DNA of 55,409 nt from Gammaproteobacteria bacterium (GTDB taxonomy: Bacteria > Pseudomonadota > Gammaproteobacteria > Steroidobacterales > Woeseiaceae), in the NCBI GenBank assembly GCA_029863305.1, contig JAOTVR010000017.1:1-55409 (forward strand), read 5' to 3'. Under the pieces are notes generated by a model, which had not been told where the DNA came from, did no database searches, and worked only from the letters and a program-made list of their open reading frames with translations. Position numbers and translations under genes: made by a program. Shown here piece by piece: positions 9,246 to 17,435 of the stretch. Each line of letters opens with the position of its first letter. Within the stretch, counting starts at the first letter, position 1.

Positions 9246-9494
9246 ATGGCACTGATGATCAACAGTGTGTGCACGGCCTGCGACGCTTGCGAACCGGTGT
9301 GTCCGAACGAGGCAATCAGCGTCGGTGATCCGATCTACAGCATCGACGCGTTCAAGTGCACAGAATGTGTCGGGGCGGAAGACGAGCCACAATGCCAGCT
9401 CGTCTGCCCTGAGGAGGACTGCATTGTACCGAACCCGGATTTCGAGGAATCGGAGGAAGAACTGCAGCAAAAATACGAGATGCTGAACGGCTGA
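9246..9494 (+). CDS. 2[4Fe-4S] ferredoxin, electron donor to benzoyl-CoA reductase
   Basis: This is an 82-residue ferredoxin of the Chromatium/Allochromatium type. Cluster one uses CTACDACEPVCP. Cluster two uses C-T-E-C with an eight-residue insertion before QCQLVCP, and the C-terminus is acidic. Such ferredoxins carry very low-potential electrons. The Thauera/Azoarcus benzoyl-CoA reductases take theirs from a homologous ferredoxin reduced by KorAB. AGGAGG lies seven bases before the ATG. The gene is the last of the oah operon and converges on the Rrf2 regulator 16 bp away. Confidence 0.92.
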   Translation: MALMINSVCTACDACEPVCPNEAISVGDPIYSIDAFKCTECVGAEDEPQCQLVCPEEDCIVPNPDFEESEEELQQKYEMLNG

Positions 9495-9510
9495 CGGTTG
9501 TCGCCGTAGC

Positions 9511-9936
9511 CTATCGCGCCCTGTCGAGATTCTCGAGTCCGTAGCGGAGCAGGGTCTTCAGAGTGATGGAATCGAGCGTGGCCCGGTTCAGCCCGTCAAT
9601 CTCGTTCATGACAGCGTCAAGGCCGGTGACGACAATCTCTGCCTTGTCGTGCAGCGTCTCGGGTGTGTCGATGTCTGATTCCAGGGATTCGAACTCGTGG
9701 ATTACATCCCAGAGCGTCGTTCGCCGCACGTTGCCGGAAAAACGATATCCGCCACCCACGCCTCTGACGGATTCGATGAGGCCGCAGCGCACGAGGGTTC
9801 GCATGACTTTTGCCAGATGGTGAATGGAGACACCGTAGCTGTCCGCGATTTCCGCCGTGGAAAACTGCTTTTCCGGTTCGCTGGCCAGGTGCAGGACTGC
9901 AAATAATGCGTAGCGACTCGCTTTCTGCAGCTTCAT
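9511..9936 (-). CDS. badM: Rrf2-family repressor, BadM-like
   Basis: This 141-residue protein opens with KLQKASRYALFAVLHLA and continues with a winged helix (TAEIADSYGVSIHHLAKVMRTL) and wing VRGVGGGYRF, all standard for Rrf2/IscR proteins. It has one cysteine, inside the wing helix, and lacks the C-terminal three-cysteine cluster motif. Iron-sulfur sensing of the IscR/NsrR kind is therefore unlikely. BadM of Rhodopseudomonas palustris is an Rrf2 repressor of the benzoyl-CoA reductase operon, and this gene sits between the two operons that carry the shared palindrome. The ATG at 9936 is used; an upstream start would read into the GNAT gene. It follows that gene by one base. Confidence 0.78.
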   Translation of the reverse strand: MKLQKASRYALFAVLHLASEPEKQFSTAEIADSYGVSIHHLAKVMRTLVRCGLIESVRGVGGGYRFSGNVRRTTLWDVIHEFESLESDIDTPETLHDKAEIVVTGLDAVMNEIDGLNRATLDSITLKTLLRYGLENLDRAR

Positions 9937-9937
9937 A

Positions 9938-10435
9938 TCAGTCCAATCGCCTCTCGAGTTCGATGTACGGACCAGCCGCAAGTCCTTCACCCCGGAAGAA
10001 CGACAGATTTGTCTTGTCCGTGCCGAGGACCATGGTACGTATCGTTGTTGCACCGTCGTTTTTCATTTGCGCGCACAGCGTTTCGAACAGGAGCGTGCCA
10101 ATCCCTTGCTCCCGCAGATCCGGTGTCACGCCCAATGCAAGTATCCAGCCGCAGGGTGGGGACCCGAACTCCCAGGCACGAATTTCCCCAACGACAAATC
10201 CGACCAATTCGTCGCGGCCCGATTTCGCAACCAGGAAATAGCGCTGCAGACGCTGATTCGTGTCGGCGAAGCGCGCATAGACATCGTTCCAGTTAGCGGC
10301 TTTTTCAGTCCCGGTTATCGCGGCGTCCAGAGCCACGACCGCCTCGATATCGGCCGCCTCAGCCGCTTGAACGCGGATGGCGGGATTATGTTTAGTCAAT
10401 GCAGACGCCTTTTGTGGGGCCAGTGGCAGACTCAT
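9938..10435 (-). CDS. badL: GNAT N-acetyltransferase, BadL-like
   Basis: This 165-residue single-domain GNAT protein has the acetyl-CoA pyrophosphate loop DLREQGIGT after the LALGVTP strand, preceded by GFVVGEI and followed by the NLSFFRGEG helix. It is cotranscribed with the BadM-like repressor (one-base gap) and divergent from bcrC. In R. palustris, BadL is a GNAT enzyme that acetylates aminobenzoates, and the products relieve BadM repression. The paired arrangement here suggests the same signalling logic. The alternative, protein acetylation of an acyl-CoA ligase, cannot be ruled out. The first 18 residues are poorly conserved, so the exact start is uncertain. Confidence 0.72.
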   Translation of the reverse strand: MSLPLAPQKASALTKHNPAIRVQAAEAADIEAVVALDAAITGTEKAANWNDVYARFADTNQRLQRYFLVAKSGRDELVGFVVGEIRAWEFGSPPCGWILALGVTPDLREQGIGTLLFETLCAQMKNDGATTIRTMVLGTDKTNLSFFRGEGLAAGPYIELERRLD

Positions 10436-10479
10436 CGTAACACCCCCGAAGTGCGCTGTGCGCCGCCGTCCGGTTCGAT

Positions 10480-10515
10480 TTGACCTTAAATACGTAATTC
10501 GGTACTATTATACCA
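10480..10515 (+). promoter_or_regulatory. bcrC promoter with operator matching the oah operator
   Basis: TTGACC at 10480-10485 and TACTAT at 10503-10508 form a promoter with a 17 bp spacer. The stretch CGGTA-N6-TACCA at 10500-10515 repeats the oah operator with one mismatch in the right arm and one change in the spacer. The preceding TTC is also shared. As at oah, the palindrome covers the -10. This ties oah-ferredoxin (and perhaps korA) and bcrCBAD to one regulator. Confidence 0.65.
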
Positions 10516-10537
10516 CTTTAATCAGGAAATCCCGATC

Positions 10538-11704
10538 ATGGCTCTTCAGGAGATCGTCGAACGTTGCCAGGATCTGTACGAAGACCTCGATTTCTCTTCG
10601 GTCCGTGCATGGAAAGAGGCTGGCAAAGGGCGCAAGGTAATTGGCCACATGCCGGTCTACGTGCCACGCGAGCTTATTCATGCCGCCGGTATATTGCCGG
10701 TCGGGATTCTCGGCGGTGGCGATCAACTGGACGTCATTCATGGGGACGCCTACTACCAGAGCTATATCTGTCGCATTCCCCGATCCACGATCGAACTTGC
10801 CATCACCGGCAGGCTGGATTGCCTGGACGGCATGCTTTTTCCGAGTACCTGCGATGTGATTCGGAATCTCTCCGGGATGTGGCAGCTCAAATTCCAGGGC
10901 AAGTTGGTTCGCTATTTCGATGTCCCGCAAAATTTCGACCTGGATATCGGTGGCGCTTTTTACAACAGGGAATTGCAGAGCTTTCGCGACGCACTTGCTG
11001 AACTGGTGGGGCACGAAATCAGCGACGACGATCTTCGGGCATCGATCGATGTGTACAACAAGAACCGTCAGGCAATCGTCGAACTGTATGCCTATCGCGC
11101 CGCAGAACCGTGGCAAGTCCCGACGCCGGAAGTCTATCTCCTGATGCGCGCCGGCATGCTGTTGCCGGTCGAAGAACACACGCAACTCATTTATGACTAC
11201 ATCGCAGCCGCGAAAGAGGTCGAGCGTCCCGTCAGGGACAACTGCCGTGTCGTGATCAACGGACTTTTCTGCGAGCAACCGCCATTGGGATTATTGAAAT
11301 CCATAGAATTGGCTGGCTGCTACGTTGTCGATGATGACTTCATGCTGGTCGCCCGCTGGCTTCTGCACGATGTCCCGACGGACGGCGATCCGCTGAAAAA
11401 CCTGAGTGATGCGTTTATAACGTATTCAGCAGAGACGTCGTGCAAATACGTGCCGCACAAGGAGGACAAGGGTAAATTCCTGGTCGAGTCGGTACGCAAG
11501 AACAGGGCAGAGGGCGTCATTTTCGCGAGTCCGAGTTTTTGCGACCCGGCACTGCTCGACAGGCCGATGCTGCAAAACGCCCTGACTGCACGGGGCATCC
11601 CGTTCACGGCATTCAAATTTGCGGAGAACTCGGGACAATTACAACCCTTCCGTGAACAGGCAGGCACGTTTGCGGATTCGATCAAACTGTGGAGCGCCGC
11701 ATGA
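10538..11704 (+). CDS. bcrC: Benzoyl-CoA reductase, subunit C
   Basis: This 388-residue protein belongs to the HgdB/FldB/BcrB-C family of catalytic subunits. Typical stretches are the early HMPVYVPRELIHAAG, the cysteine in PSTCDVIRNLSGMW and a FASPSFCDP near the C-terminus. BcrB and BcrC form the module that reduces the aromatic ring of benzoyl-CoA with electrons driven by ATP hydrolysis in BcrAD. Gene order C-B-A-D is that of Thauera and of badDEFG in R. palustris. The stop overlaps the bcrB start by ATGA. It is the first gene of the operon, about 20 bp after the operator. Confidence 0.92.
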   Translation: MALQEIVERCQDLYEDLDFSSVRAWKEAGKGRKVIGHMPVYVPRELIHAAGILPVGILGGGDQLDVIHGDAYYQSYICRIPRSTIELAITGRLDCLDGMLFPSTCDVIRNLSGMWQLKFQGKLVRYFDVPQNFDLDIGGAFYNRELQSFRDALAELVGHEISDDDLRASIDVYNKNRQAIVELYAYRAAEPWQVPTPEVYLLMRAGMLLPVEEHTQLIYDYIAAAKEVERPVRDNCRVVINGLFCEQPPLGLLKSIELAGCYVVDDDFMLVARWLLHDVPTDGDPLKNLSDAFITYSAETSCKYVPHKEDKGKFLVESVRKNRAEGVIFASPSFCDPALLDRPMLQNALTARGIPFTAFKFAENSGQLQPFREQAGTFADSIKLWSAA

Positions 11705-13008
11705 ATACCGCTGCGAAAGAACAGTCCACCGTCCAGAAAGAACAATCGATGGTGCTGCAAAAGGAGATGATCAACGCGAATTACGAGGCGTTGGCCACCG
11801 CCCATGAAGACGGCAAGAAGATTTCTTCGACCTTTGTTCCCGGCAACCTCAACGAACTCCTGATGTGTTTCGATTTTGTACGCAATCTTCCGGAGATAAA
11901 CGCCTTACAGGCGGGCATGCGCAAGAAAAGTGGTGGCTACATCATGGAAGCGGAACGCAGCGGCCATTCGGAAGACGTTTGTACCTATGTAAAGAGCGAC
12001 CTCGGCATGATGGCCAAAGGGCAGGTAGGACCTAACGGCATGCCGTTGCCGACGCCAGACATACTGCTGCTTTCGTACACAGGCTGCTTCACGTTCATGA
12101 AATGGTTCGAGCTCGTACGCGATCAGTATGACTGTGAAACGGCGATGCTACACGTGCCGTACCAGGCGGACGGAAAGATCACCGATAACATGCGCAATTT
12201 TGTCGTCACACAAATAAAGGAACAGGTCATACCGGCGCTCGAACGCGTCAGCGGTGTCAAGTTCGATATTGATCGTTTGCGCGAGTACCTGAAGGAGTCT
12301 GCAAAAGCCGAGGAAGACCTGGTTTGGGTGCTGCAGTCGGCCAAGAATCGGCCGTCTCCGATTGATGCCTATTTCGGCGGCGTCTATTATTGCGGACCGA
12401 TATTCACAGCATTTCGCGGTAGCAAAGCCACCACAGACTATTACCGCGCGCTGCGCGCCGAAGTCGAAGCAAGGATAAGGCAGGGACTCGGACCGGTGAC
12501 TCCCGAGGGCGTGCTGGATGAAGAAAGGATTCGCCTGGTCGTCGAAGGCCCACCGAACTGGACCCATTTCCGTGACTTCTGGAAGATGTTCTACGACGAG
12601 GGCGCCGTTGTCGTTGCGAGTTCTTACACCAAGGTCGGCGGTGTCTACGATTTCGGTTTCCGCCACGATCCCGAGCATCCGATCGAGTCGCTGGCCGACT
12701 ACTGTCTCGGCTGTTACACGAATCACAGCCTGCCGGCACGTGTCAACATGCTGTGCAATTACATGGAAGAGTACAGCGCGGATGGCTTCCTCAACAATTC
12801 CATCAAGAGCTGCAACAGCTTCTCGGCAGGGCAATTACTCATGCTGCGCGAGATCGAAGAGCGCACGGGCAAACCAGCAGGGTTTATCGAGACCGATCTG
12901 GTCGATCCACGCTACTTTTCACCGGCCAATGTCAAGAACCGGCTCGAGAGCTACTTCCAGATGATCGAGCAGAAAAAGGCCCGCGGTGATGCAAGGACCG
13001 CGGCATGA
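11701..13008 (+). CDS. bcrB: Benzoyl-CoA reductase, subunit B
   Basis: This 435-residue HgdB-family subunit includes [17 protein letters not shown] with a likely cluster-ligating cysteine. Further features are [20 protein letters not shown], the [11 protein letters not shown] region and a C-terminal [21 protein letters not shown]. It is the partner of BcrC in the catalytic heterodimer carrying [4Fe-4S] clusters. The ATG at 11701 overlaps the bcrC stop by four bases. An in-frame ATG at 11689 adds only four residues and breaks the ATGA pattern seen at the next junction. It overlaps bcrA by four bases too. Its length agrees with known BcrB/BadE proteins. Confidence 0.92.
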   Translation: MNTAAKEQSTVQKEQSMVLQKEMINANYEALATAHEDGKKISSTFVPGNLNELLMCFDFVRNLPEINALQAGMRKKSGGYIMEAERSGHSEDVCTYVKSDLGMMAKGQVGPNGMPLPTPDILLLSYTGCFTFMKWFELVRDQYDCETAMLHVPYQADGKITDNMRNFVVTQIKEQVIPALERVSGVKFDIDRLREYLKESAKAEEDLVWVLQSAKNRPSPIDAYFGGVYYCGPIFTAFRGSKATTDYYRALRAEVEARIRQGLGPVTPEGVLDEERIRLVVEGPPNWTHFRDFWKMFYDEGAVVVASSYTKVGGVYDFGFRHDPEHPIESLADYCLGCYTNHSLPARVNMLCNYMEEYSADGFLNNSIKSCNSFSAGQLLMLREIEERTGKPAGFIETDLVDPRYFSPANVKNRLESYFQMIEQKKARGDARTAA

Positions 13009-14318
13009 AGACATTTGTCGGCATTGATCTTGGTTCGACCACAACCAAGGCTATCGTCCTGGACGCCGACGAAACGGTGCTCGGGCGAGGCATAACGAAC
13101 TCACGCTCCAATTACGGAATCGCCGCGGAGGTTGCAAAACAGGAGGCATTTCTGGATGCGCGTTTTTTTCTATTTCGGCAGTTGCTGAAAAGACTGCCTG
13201 CTTTAAAAAACGATCTGGAAGAATTCCTTAACAATTTCGAACAGGATTTTCGCCTCGAGCAATACCTGGAGCAACTCACCGAACTCGAACGAATCTGTGT
13301 CAAAAATTGCGGTGACGATCGTCTCGGCAAGGATGGTGCGGAAACACGGTCGCTGCTGGCTGCGGTATTTCGGCAACTCAACGATGAGGCGCCGGGGCTG
13401 TACGAACCCGGCTCGTCCCGAAAATCGGACTTTTTCCGCGACATCGCAGGCTCACAGTATTCCCATGCGTCGGAATCGCACAGTCAGGATAGCAGGATCA
13501 GCTTCGAATCCATGCTCAATGTCTTCGATCGCTCGATCATCGAAGTCGAGAATCGCATAGGCGGTGGCGCCGACGAAGCAAAATTCATGAGCGCGCTCGA
13601 CCGAACCTGCAGGCGATCGAATATTTTCACGGCATTGCGCGACGATTTACGGGCGCCGCTGGCCAGCGTTCTGGCTACCGAGTTCGAGGAAACGTATGTC
13701 ATCGGCACCGGTTATGGTCGGGCCACGCTGCCGTTCTCGAAGGAACACATTCGTTCAGAAATCCTGTGCCACGGACTCGGCGCACACATCATGCATCCGA
13801 AGACGGCGACCGTGCTGGACATCGGGGGCCAGGATACCAAGGCGATCCAGGTTGACCCGAATGGCATCGTCGAGAGTTTTCAAATGAATGATCGGTGTGC
13901 AGCCGGGTGTGGACGTTATCTTGGTTACATCGCCGACGAGATGAACCTCGGGCTACATGAACTCGGTCCGATGGCAATGAAATCGACACGAAAAGTACGC
14001 ATAAACTCCACTTGCACCGTGTTCGCGGGCGCTGAATTACGCGACCGCTTATCGATGGGCGAGAAGCGGGAAGATATCGTTTCCGGACTGCATCGGGCAA
14101 TCATTCTTCGTGCGATGTCGATCCTCTCGAGGTCGGGCGGCATCAGGGATCAATTCACCTTCACGGGCGGCGTTGCCAAAAATGAGGCGGCGGTGGCTGT
14201 GCTAAAGGAACTCGCCCGGGAGAATTATGGCGAAGTTCAGATGAACGTGAACCCGGACTCTATATACACAGGCGCGCTGGGCGCAGCCACATTCGCGCAA
14301 CGTGTCATTGTGCACTGA
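13005..14318 (+). CDS. bcrA: Benzoyl-CoA reductase, ATPase subunit A
   Basis: This 437-residue BcrAD/BadFG-family ATPase (ASKHA fold) has phosphate loop [11 protein letters not shown], the second motif [12 protein letters not shown], and a C-terminal FTGGVAKN. The bridging [4Fe-4S] cluster ligands are visible as Cys298 ([10 protein letters not shown]) and Cys337 ([10 protein letters not shown]). A roughly 130-residue insertion after the first motif (residues 45-200) is usual for BcrA/BadF compared with the short activases such as HgdC. With BcrD it hydrolyses two ATP per electron pair to drive ring reduction. ATGA overlap with bcrB. Confidence 0.92.
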   Translation: MKTFVGIDLGSTTTKAIVLDADETVLGRGITNSRSNYGIAAEVAKQEAFLDARFFLFRQLLKRLPALKNDLEEFLNNFEQDFRLEQYLEQLTELERICVKNCGDDRLGKDGAETRSLLAAVFRQLNDEAPGLYEPGSSRKSDFFRDIAGSQYSHASESHSQDSRISFESMLNVFDRSIIEVENRIGGGADEAKFMSALDRTCRRSNIFTALRDDLRAPLASVLATEFEETYVIGTGYGRATLPFSKEHIRSEILCHGLGAHIMHPKTATVLDIGGQDTKAIQVDPNGIVESFQMNDRCAAGCGRYLGYIADEMNLGLHELGPMAMKSTRKVRINSTCTVFAGAELRDRLSMGEKREDIVSGLHRAIILRAMSILSRSGGIRDQFTFTGGVAKNEAAVAVLKELARENYGEVQMNVNPDSIYTGALGAATFAQRVIVH

Positions 14319-14333
14319 TCCTGAGGAATTGAT

Positions 14334-15329
14334 ATGACGCTTGCAGCAGGAATCGATCTTGGCACCGGCGGCGTCAAATGCGCCGTGTTCGAGGTGTTGG
14401 ACGGACAAGCAAAATGGCTGGCCAGGAGCAACTGCCGGATTCGCAGGCGCGACCCAATGGTACTCGCGAGAGAAGGTTTTGACGGCATGCTGGCCGAACT
14501 CGGCCTGGTCGCGGACGCGATTGACTATGTGGCGACGACGGGTGACGGCGAAAACATTCCGTTTCGCACCGGGCACTTCTACTCGATGACAACCCACGCA
14601 CGCGGCGCCACTTATCTGCAGCCGGGTATCAATGCCGTTATTGACGCGGGAGCGTTGCACGGCAGGGCGATTTCGACCGATGAACGCGGCAAAGTGTTGA
14701 CCTACAAGATGACGAGCCAGTGCGCCTCGGGCTCAGGTCAGTTTCTCGAGAATATCGCGCGCTACCTGGGCGTATCGCTCGAGGAGGTCGGCGCGATTTC
14801 GAAAACTGCCGACAATCCCGAAACAGTCAGTAGCATTTGCGCGGTTCTCGCAGAGACTGACGTCATAAACATGATATCGAGGGGTATTACGACGGCAAAT
14901 ATTCTCAAGGGCATTCACGTCGCCATGGCAAGTCGGCTCGTCAAACTTCTGAAATCCATCAAGGCACGGGAAGGAAGCGTGCTGGTCACCGGCGGGCTCG
15001 CCATGGATGAGGGTCTCATTGAAGCGATGAAGGAGCAGGTGATCGAGCAGAAGCTGAAAGTGGAAGTGCTGAATCACCCTGAGTCGATCTATGCCGGCGC
15101 TATTGGTGCTGCCCTCTGGGGAGCATTTCGTCACGACAGATTGCGGCAGGCACGACATGGCATCCCGGCTGCCGACATGGATGCATACGACGAAGGGAAG
15201 CCGGTTCTTGCGGTTAATCTGGGTCAGGAAGTTGTTGACTGCCCGATGACGACTGTTGCCGAGCCCAAGAGCAACGTCTGCCCCGCTGATGAGATTCTGG
15301 ACTCGGGAAGCAAGGCGCGAAGCACATGA
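14334..15329 (+). CDS. bcrD: Benzoyl-CoA reductase, ATPase subunit D, with C-terminal extension
   Basis: This is the short activase-type ATPase: GIDLGTGGVKCAVFE at the start, Cys130 in TSQCASGSGQF and Cys169 in SICAVLAETDVI as [4Fe-4S] ligands, VTGGLAMD and YAGAIGAALWG at the end of the fold. At 331 residues it is some 50 longer than Thauera BcrD. The excess lies after residue 275 as a polar tail containing two cysteines and no recognised domain. The tail may be a lineage feature or may help contact the coupled hemerythrin. The stop overlaps the hemerythrin start (ATGA), and AGGAATTG lies before its own ATG. Confidence 0.9.
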   Translation: MTLAAGIDLGTGGVKCAVFEVLDGQAKWLARSNCRIRRRDPMVLAREGFDGMLAELGLVADAIDYVATTGDGENIPFRTGHFYSMTTHARGATYLQPGINAVIDAGALHGRAISTDERGKVLTYKMTSQCASGSGQFLENIARYLGVSLEEVGAISKTADNPETVSSICAVLAETDVINMISRGITTANILKGIHVAMASRLVKLLKSIKAREGSVLVTGGLAMDEGLIEAMKEQVIEQKLKVEVLNHPESIYAGAIGAALWGAFRHDRLRQARHGIPAADMDAYDEGKPVLAVNLGQEVVDCPMTTVAEPKSNVCPADEILDSGSKARST

Positions 15330-15880
15330 CACCGACGGAGATACTCAGCGACGAGCATCGCCTTATTGTTGCGGTTCTGGACTGCCTGGAAGAGGCCGCG
15401 GAGCGCCTTGACAGCGGCGATGCGATAAGACCTGAATTTTTTCTCGACGCCGCCGAATTCGTGGCAGGTTTCGCCGACAAATGTCATCACGGCAAGGAAG
15501 AGGACATATTGTTCGTGGCCATGACAGCAACACACATGCCACAGGATTCCGGGCCGGTAGCGGTTATGTTGCAGGAGCACGACGAGGGTCGCCGGTACAC
15601 CGCTGCGTTTCGGTCGGCTGCCGAGCAGATGAAGTCGGGTGATCGCAGCGCCGCAGCCGATGTCGTTAGCAATGTGTTCGATTACGTCAATCTTCTGCGC
15701 GAACACATCAACAAGGAAGACAACGTGCTGTTTCCGATGGCGCAGCAGATTATTTCTGCAAGTGCGATGCAACAAGTGGATGAAGACTTTCAGCGAGTCA
15801 TGGCTGAGGATGCGAAAAATGGCGTGCCGGAAAAATACCGGGCATTGGCGGAAAAGCTCCGCCAGGTTCTGAACGAGTGA
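15326..15880 (+). CDS. Hemerythrin-like (HHE) protein coupled to bcrD
   Basis: This 184-residue protein has the hemerythrin four-helix bundle. The diiron ligands are visible as His in SDEHRLI, KCHHGKEEDILF (H-x3-E), LQEHDEGR and LREHINKEDNVLFPMA. It is the HHE type found as oxygen, nitric oxide or iron-binding proteins in the cytosol. The ATGA overlap with bcrD shows that it is translated with the benzoyl-CoA reductase, an enzyme destroyed by oxygen. An oxygen-sensing, buffering or scavenging role at the oxic-anoxic boundary is therefore attractive but inferred. It is the last gene of the operon. Confidence 0.85.
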   Translation: MTPTEILSDEHRLIVAVLDCLEEAAERLDSGDAIRPEFFLDAAEFVAGFADKCHHGKEEDILFVAMTATHMPQDSGPVAVMLQEHDEGRRYTAAFRSAAEQMKSGDRSAAADVVSNVFDYVNLLREHINKEDNVLFPMAQQIISASAMQQVDEDFQRVMAEDAKNGVPEKYRALAEKLRQVLNE

Positions 15881-15942
15881 TTGGCTCAATTCGGCGCGAG
15901 TGACTGGATCACAGCATCGTTCTGTATCAGCAGGATCACTCG

Positions 15943-16111
15943 CTAAGGACATTCACCGGGCAGGTCATCGATGAATAACCCGACCTCTTTCGGACAGACG
16001 ATCAGGCCGCCGGTGATGATCAGGTCTGTGGCTCGGCCCGCCTAATTGCAGGTTGCCAATCTCACCGGCTGGCAGAACCGGACCGGGGCCACAAGCGGAG
16101 TCGCAGCCGGG
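15943..16111 (-). pseudogene. Relic of an adenylate-forming acyl-CoA ligase
   Basis: Read leftward, one frame gives LPAGEIGNLQLGGPS, resembling the GE-x-GEL-x-v-x-GP segment of acyl-CoA synthetases. A second frame, between stops at 16042-16044 and 15943-15945, gives AGRATDLIITGGL followed by CPKEV and FIDDLPGE. This matches the GR-x-kDlIItGG-x-NvyPkEvE hinge block (motif A8/A10) near the C-terminus of malonyl- or acyl-CoA synthetases. The two blocks are normally some 30 residues apart, so an internal deletion plus frameshift has destroyed the gene. The relic abuts the stop of the [2Fe-2S] ferredoxin. The original substrate cannot be told. Confidence 0.6.
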
Positions 16112-16432
16112 CTAGATCTGCAATTCGGGCATGCGAATGATCAAGCCATCGAGTTCGTCGCTGATCGCGATCTGGCAGGCCAGGCGGCTCGTATCCTGCA
16201 GGTCCAGCGCGCTGTCCAGCATGCCTTGCTCGATATCGCCAGGTGAGCCCGTTGCCTCGGCCCATACCGGATCCACATAGACGTGACAAGTCGCACAGCT
16301 GCACATGCCACCACACTCCGCCTCGATGCCCGGGATGTCGTTATTGACCGCTCCTTCCATCACACTCATTCCGGCCGGGACGTCAACGACGTGCTCGGTT
16401 CCATCGAACTCGATATACGTTATCGTCACCAT
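16112..16432 (-). CDS. [2Fe-2S] ferredoxin (adrenodoxin/putidaredoxin type)
   Basis: This 106-residue plant/vertebrate-type ferredoxin has ligands in EAECGGMCSCATCHVYV and a final cysteine in RLACQI. The core pattern is C-x5-C-x2-C-x~36-C, as in adrenodoxin and bacterial monooxygenase ferredoxins. It follows boxR by three bases in the same direction, so it is probably cotranscribed with the regulator of the aerobic benzoyl-CoA genes. BoxB needs electrons, normally from the flavoprotein BoxA, and BoxA is absent from this window. This protein may therefore be an alternative carrier, or it may serve an unrelated oxygenase. Confidence 0.88.
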   Translation of the reverse strand: MVTITYIEFDGTEHVVDVPAGMSVMEGAVNNDIPGIEAECGGMCSCATCHVYVDPVWAEATGSPGDIEQGMLDSALDLQDTSRLACQIAISDELDGLIIRMPELQI

Positions 16433-16435
16433 CTG

Positions 16436-17341
16436 TCAGGCTTCCCGCGCTTCATTCATCGTATTCTGCATTCCTCCCGGCAATATCCGTAGCAACTCAG
16501 CCACACAGTCCGCGACACTCTTGCCATTTGTGTCGAGCGACACGTGGGCGTGGGAGTACCGCTCGTTGCGTTCCACAAGGATGCGTCGCAAGTCGACCAT
16601 CGCATCTGCCTGATTCTCCATCGGCCGGACATCGCCCTGTGCTATGAGGCGACGCATATACTCTTCAGGTTGTGCGTATAACCAGACGACGAAGCATGTC
16701 GTTAACAAAATCTTAAGCTGCCTGCGATCCATCACGATACCGCCGGGTGTCTCGAGAACACACTTGTCATAGCGCTTCAAAGTCTGCATCAATGCTCTCT
16801 CTTCGAGGCGACGATATCCGGTCGCACCGGACAGCGCGAATATTTCCGACGAACTCATTCCCGCGAGCCTTTCGATTTCGTTACCGAGTTGCACGAAAGG
16901 GAGATTGAGCCGCTCGGCCAGCAGTTGCCCCTGACTCGTCTTTCCGGCACCGCGCAGACCGATGAGCGCAATTCGCTGCCGGGATTCGACGGGAACAGAG
17001 AAATGCTCCGTCAGTATTTGCAGAAAAGCCCTGTGATGGTCGGGGCTCAATTCCCGAAGCAAATCCGTGATCAGGACCTCTTCGGCCGTTTGCGATTCAC
17101 GGGATCGCAGCAGGTCACTCGGCTCAGTTCCGAGCGCCGCGGCTACGCGCGCGAGCAGGACCACCGACATGTTGCCTTGTCCCCGCTCGAGCTGCGCCAA
17201 ATACCGTTCCGATACGCCCGAATCCGCCGCCAGGGCTTTTCGGGTCATGCCACGCTGCGCGCGAAGCGTGCGCACCCGCTCGCCCAGCATCGCGAGTAGC
17301 CGAGCGGACGTCATGCCGCCCGTTTTGTCACCTGCAGCCAT
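16436..17341 (-). CDS. boxR: BoxR/BzdR-family regulator (HTH plus shikimate-kinase-like domain)
   Basis: This 301-residue protein has the diagnostic two-domain build. An N-terminal XRE helix-turn-helix (residues about 15-80, VRTLRAQRGMTRKALA...) is joined to a C-terminal shikimate-kinase-like domain with Walker A GLRGAGKTSQG near residue 128 and ETPGGIV. BzdR and BoxR of Azoarcus bind benzoyl-CoA through this second domain and then release DNA, so they repress until the intermediate accumulates. It is divergent from boxC across a 90 bp region rich in TGCA repeats. The start at 17341 is preceded by AAGG; a downstream ATG at 17314 is a weaker alternative. Confidence 0.92.
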   Translation of the reverse strand: MAAGDKTGGMTSARLLAMLGERVRTLRAQRGMTRKALAADSGVSERYLAQLERGQGNMSVVLLARVAAALGTEPSDLLRSRESQTAEEVLITDLLRELSPDHHRAFLQILTEHFSVPVESRQRIALIGLRGAGKTSQGQLLAERLNLPFVQLGNEIERLAGMSSSEIFALSGATGYRRLEERALMQTLKRYDKCVLETPGGIVMDRRQLKILLTTCFVVWLYAQPEEYMRRLIAQGDVRPMENQADAMVDLRRILVERNERYSHAHVSLDTNGKSVADCVAELLRILPGGMQNTMNEAREA

Positions 17342-17390
17342 CGCCTTGCCTTAAGGTTTCTTGCCTGGCGGCGATTGACGTATGTTATCA

Positions 17391-17435
17391 TGCATGTCTT
17401 CACTGAAATCCGGCAAGAAAGTGCAATATAATGCA
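17391..17435 (+). promoter_or_regulatory. TGCA repeats in the boxC promoter, candidate BoxR operator
   Basis: Three TGCA boxes lie at 17391-17394, 17422-17425 and 17432-17435. The last two are separated by exactly six bases, and the final one overlaps the boxC start codon. BzdR/BoxR operators in Azoarcus are built from repeated TGCA boxes, so a BoxR repression site is likely. The first box is part of a short palindrome ATGCAT. Confidence 0.55.
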
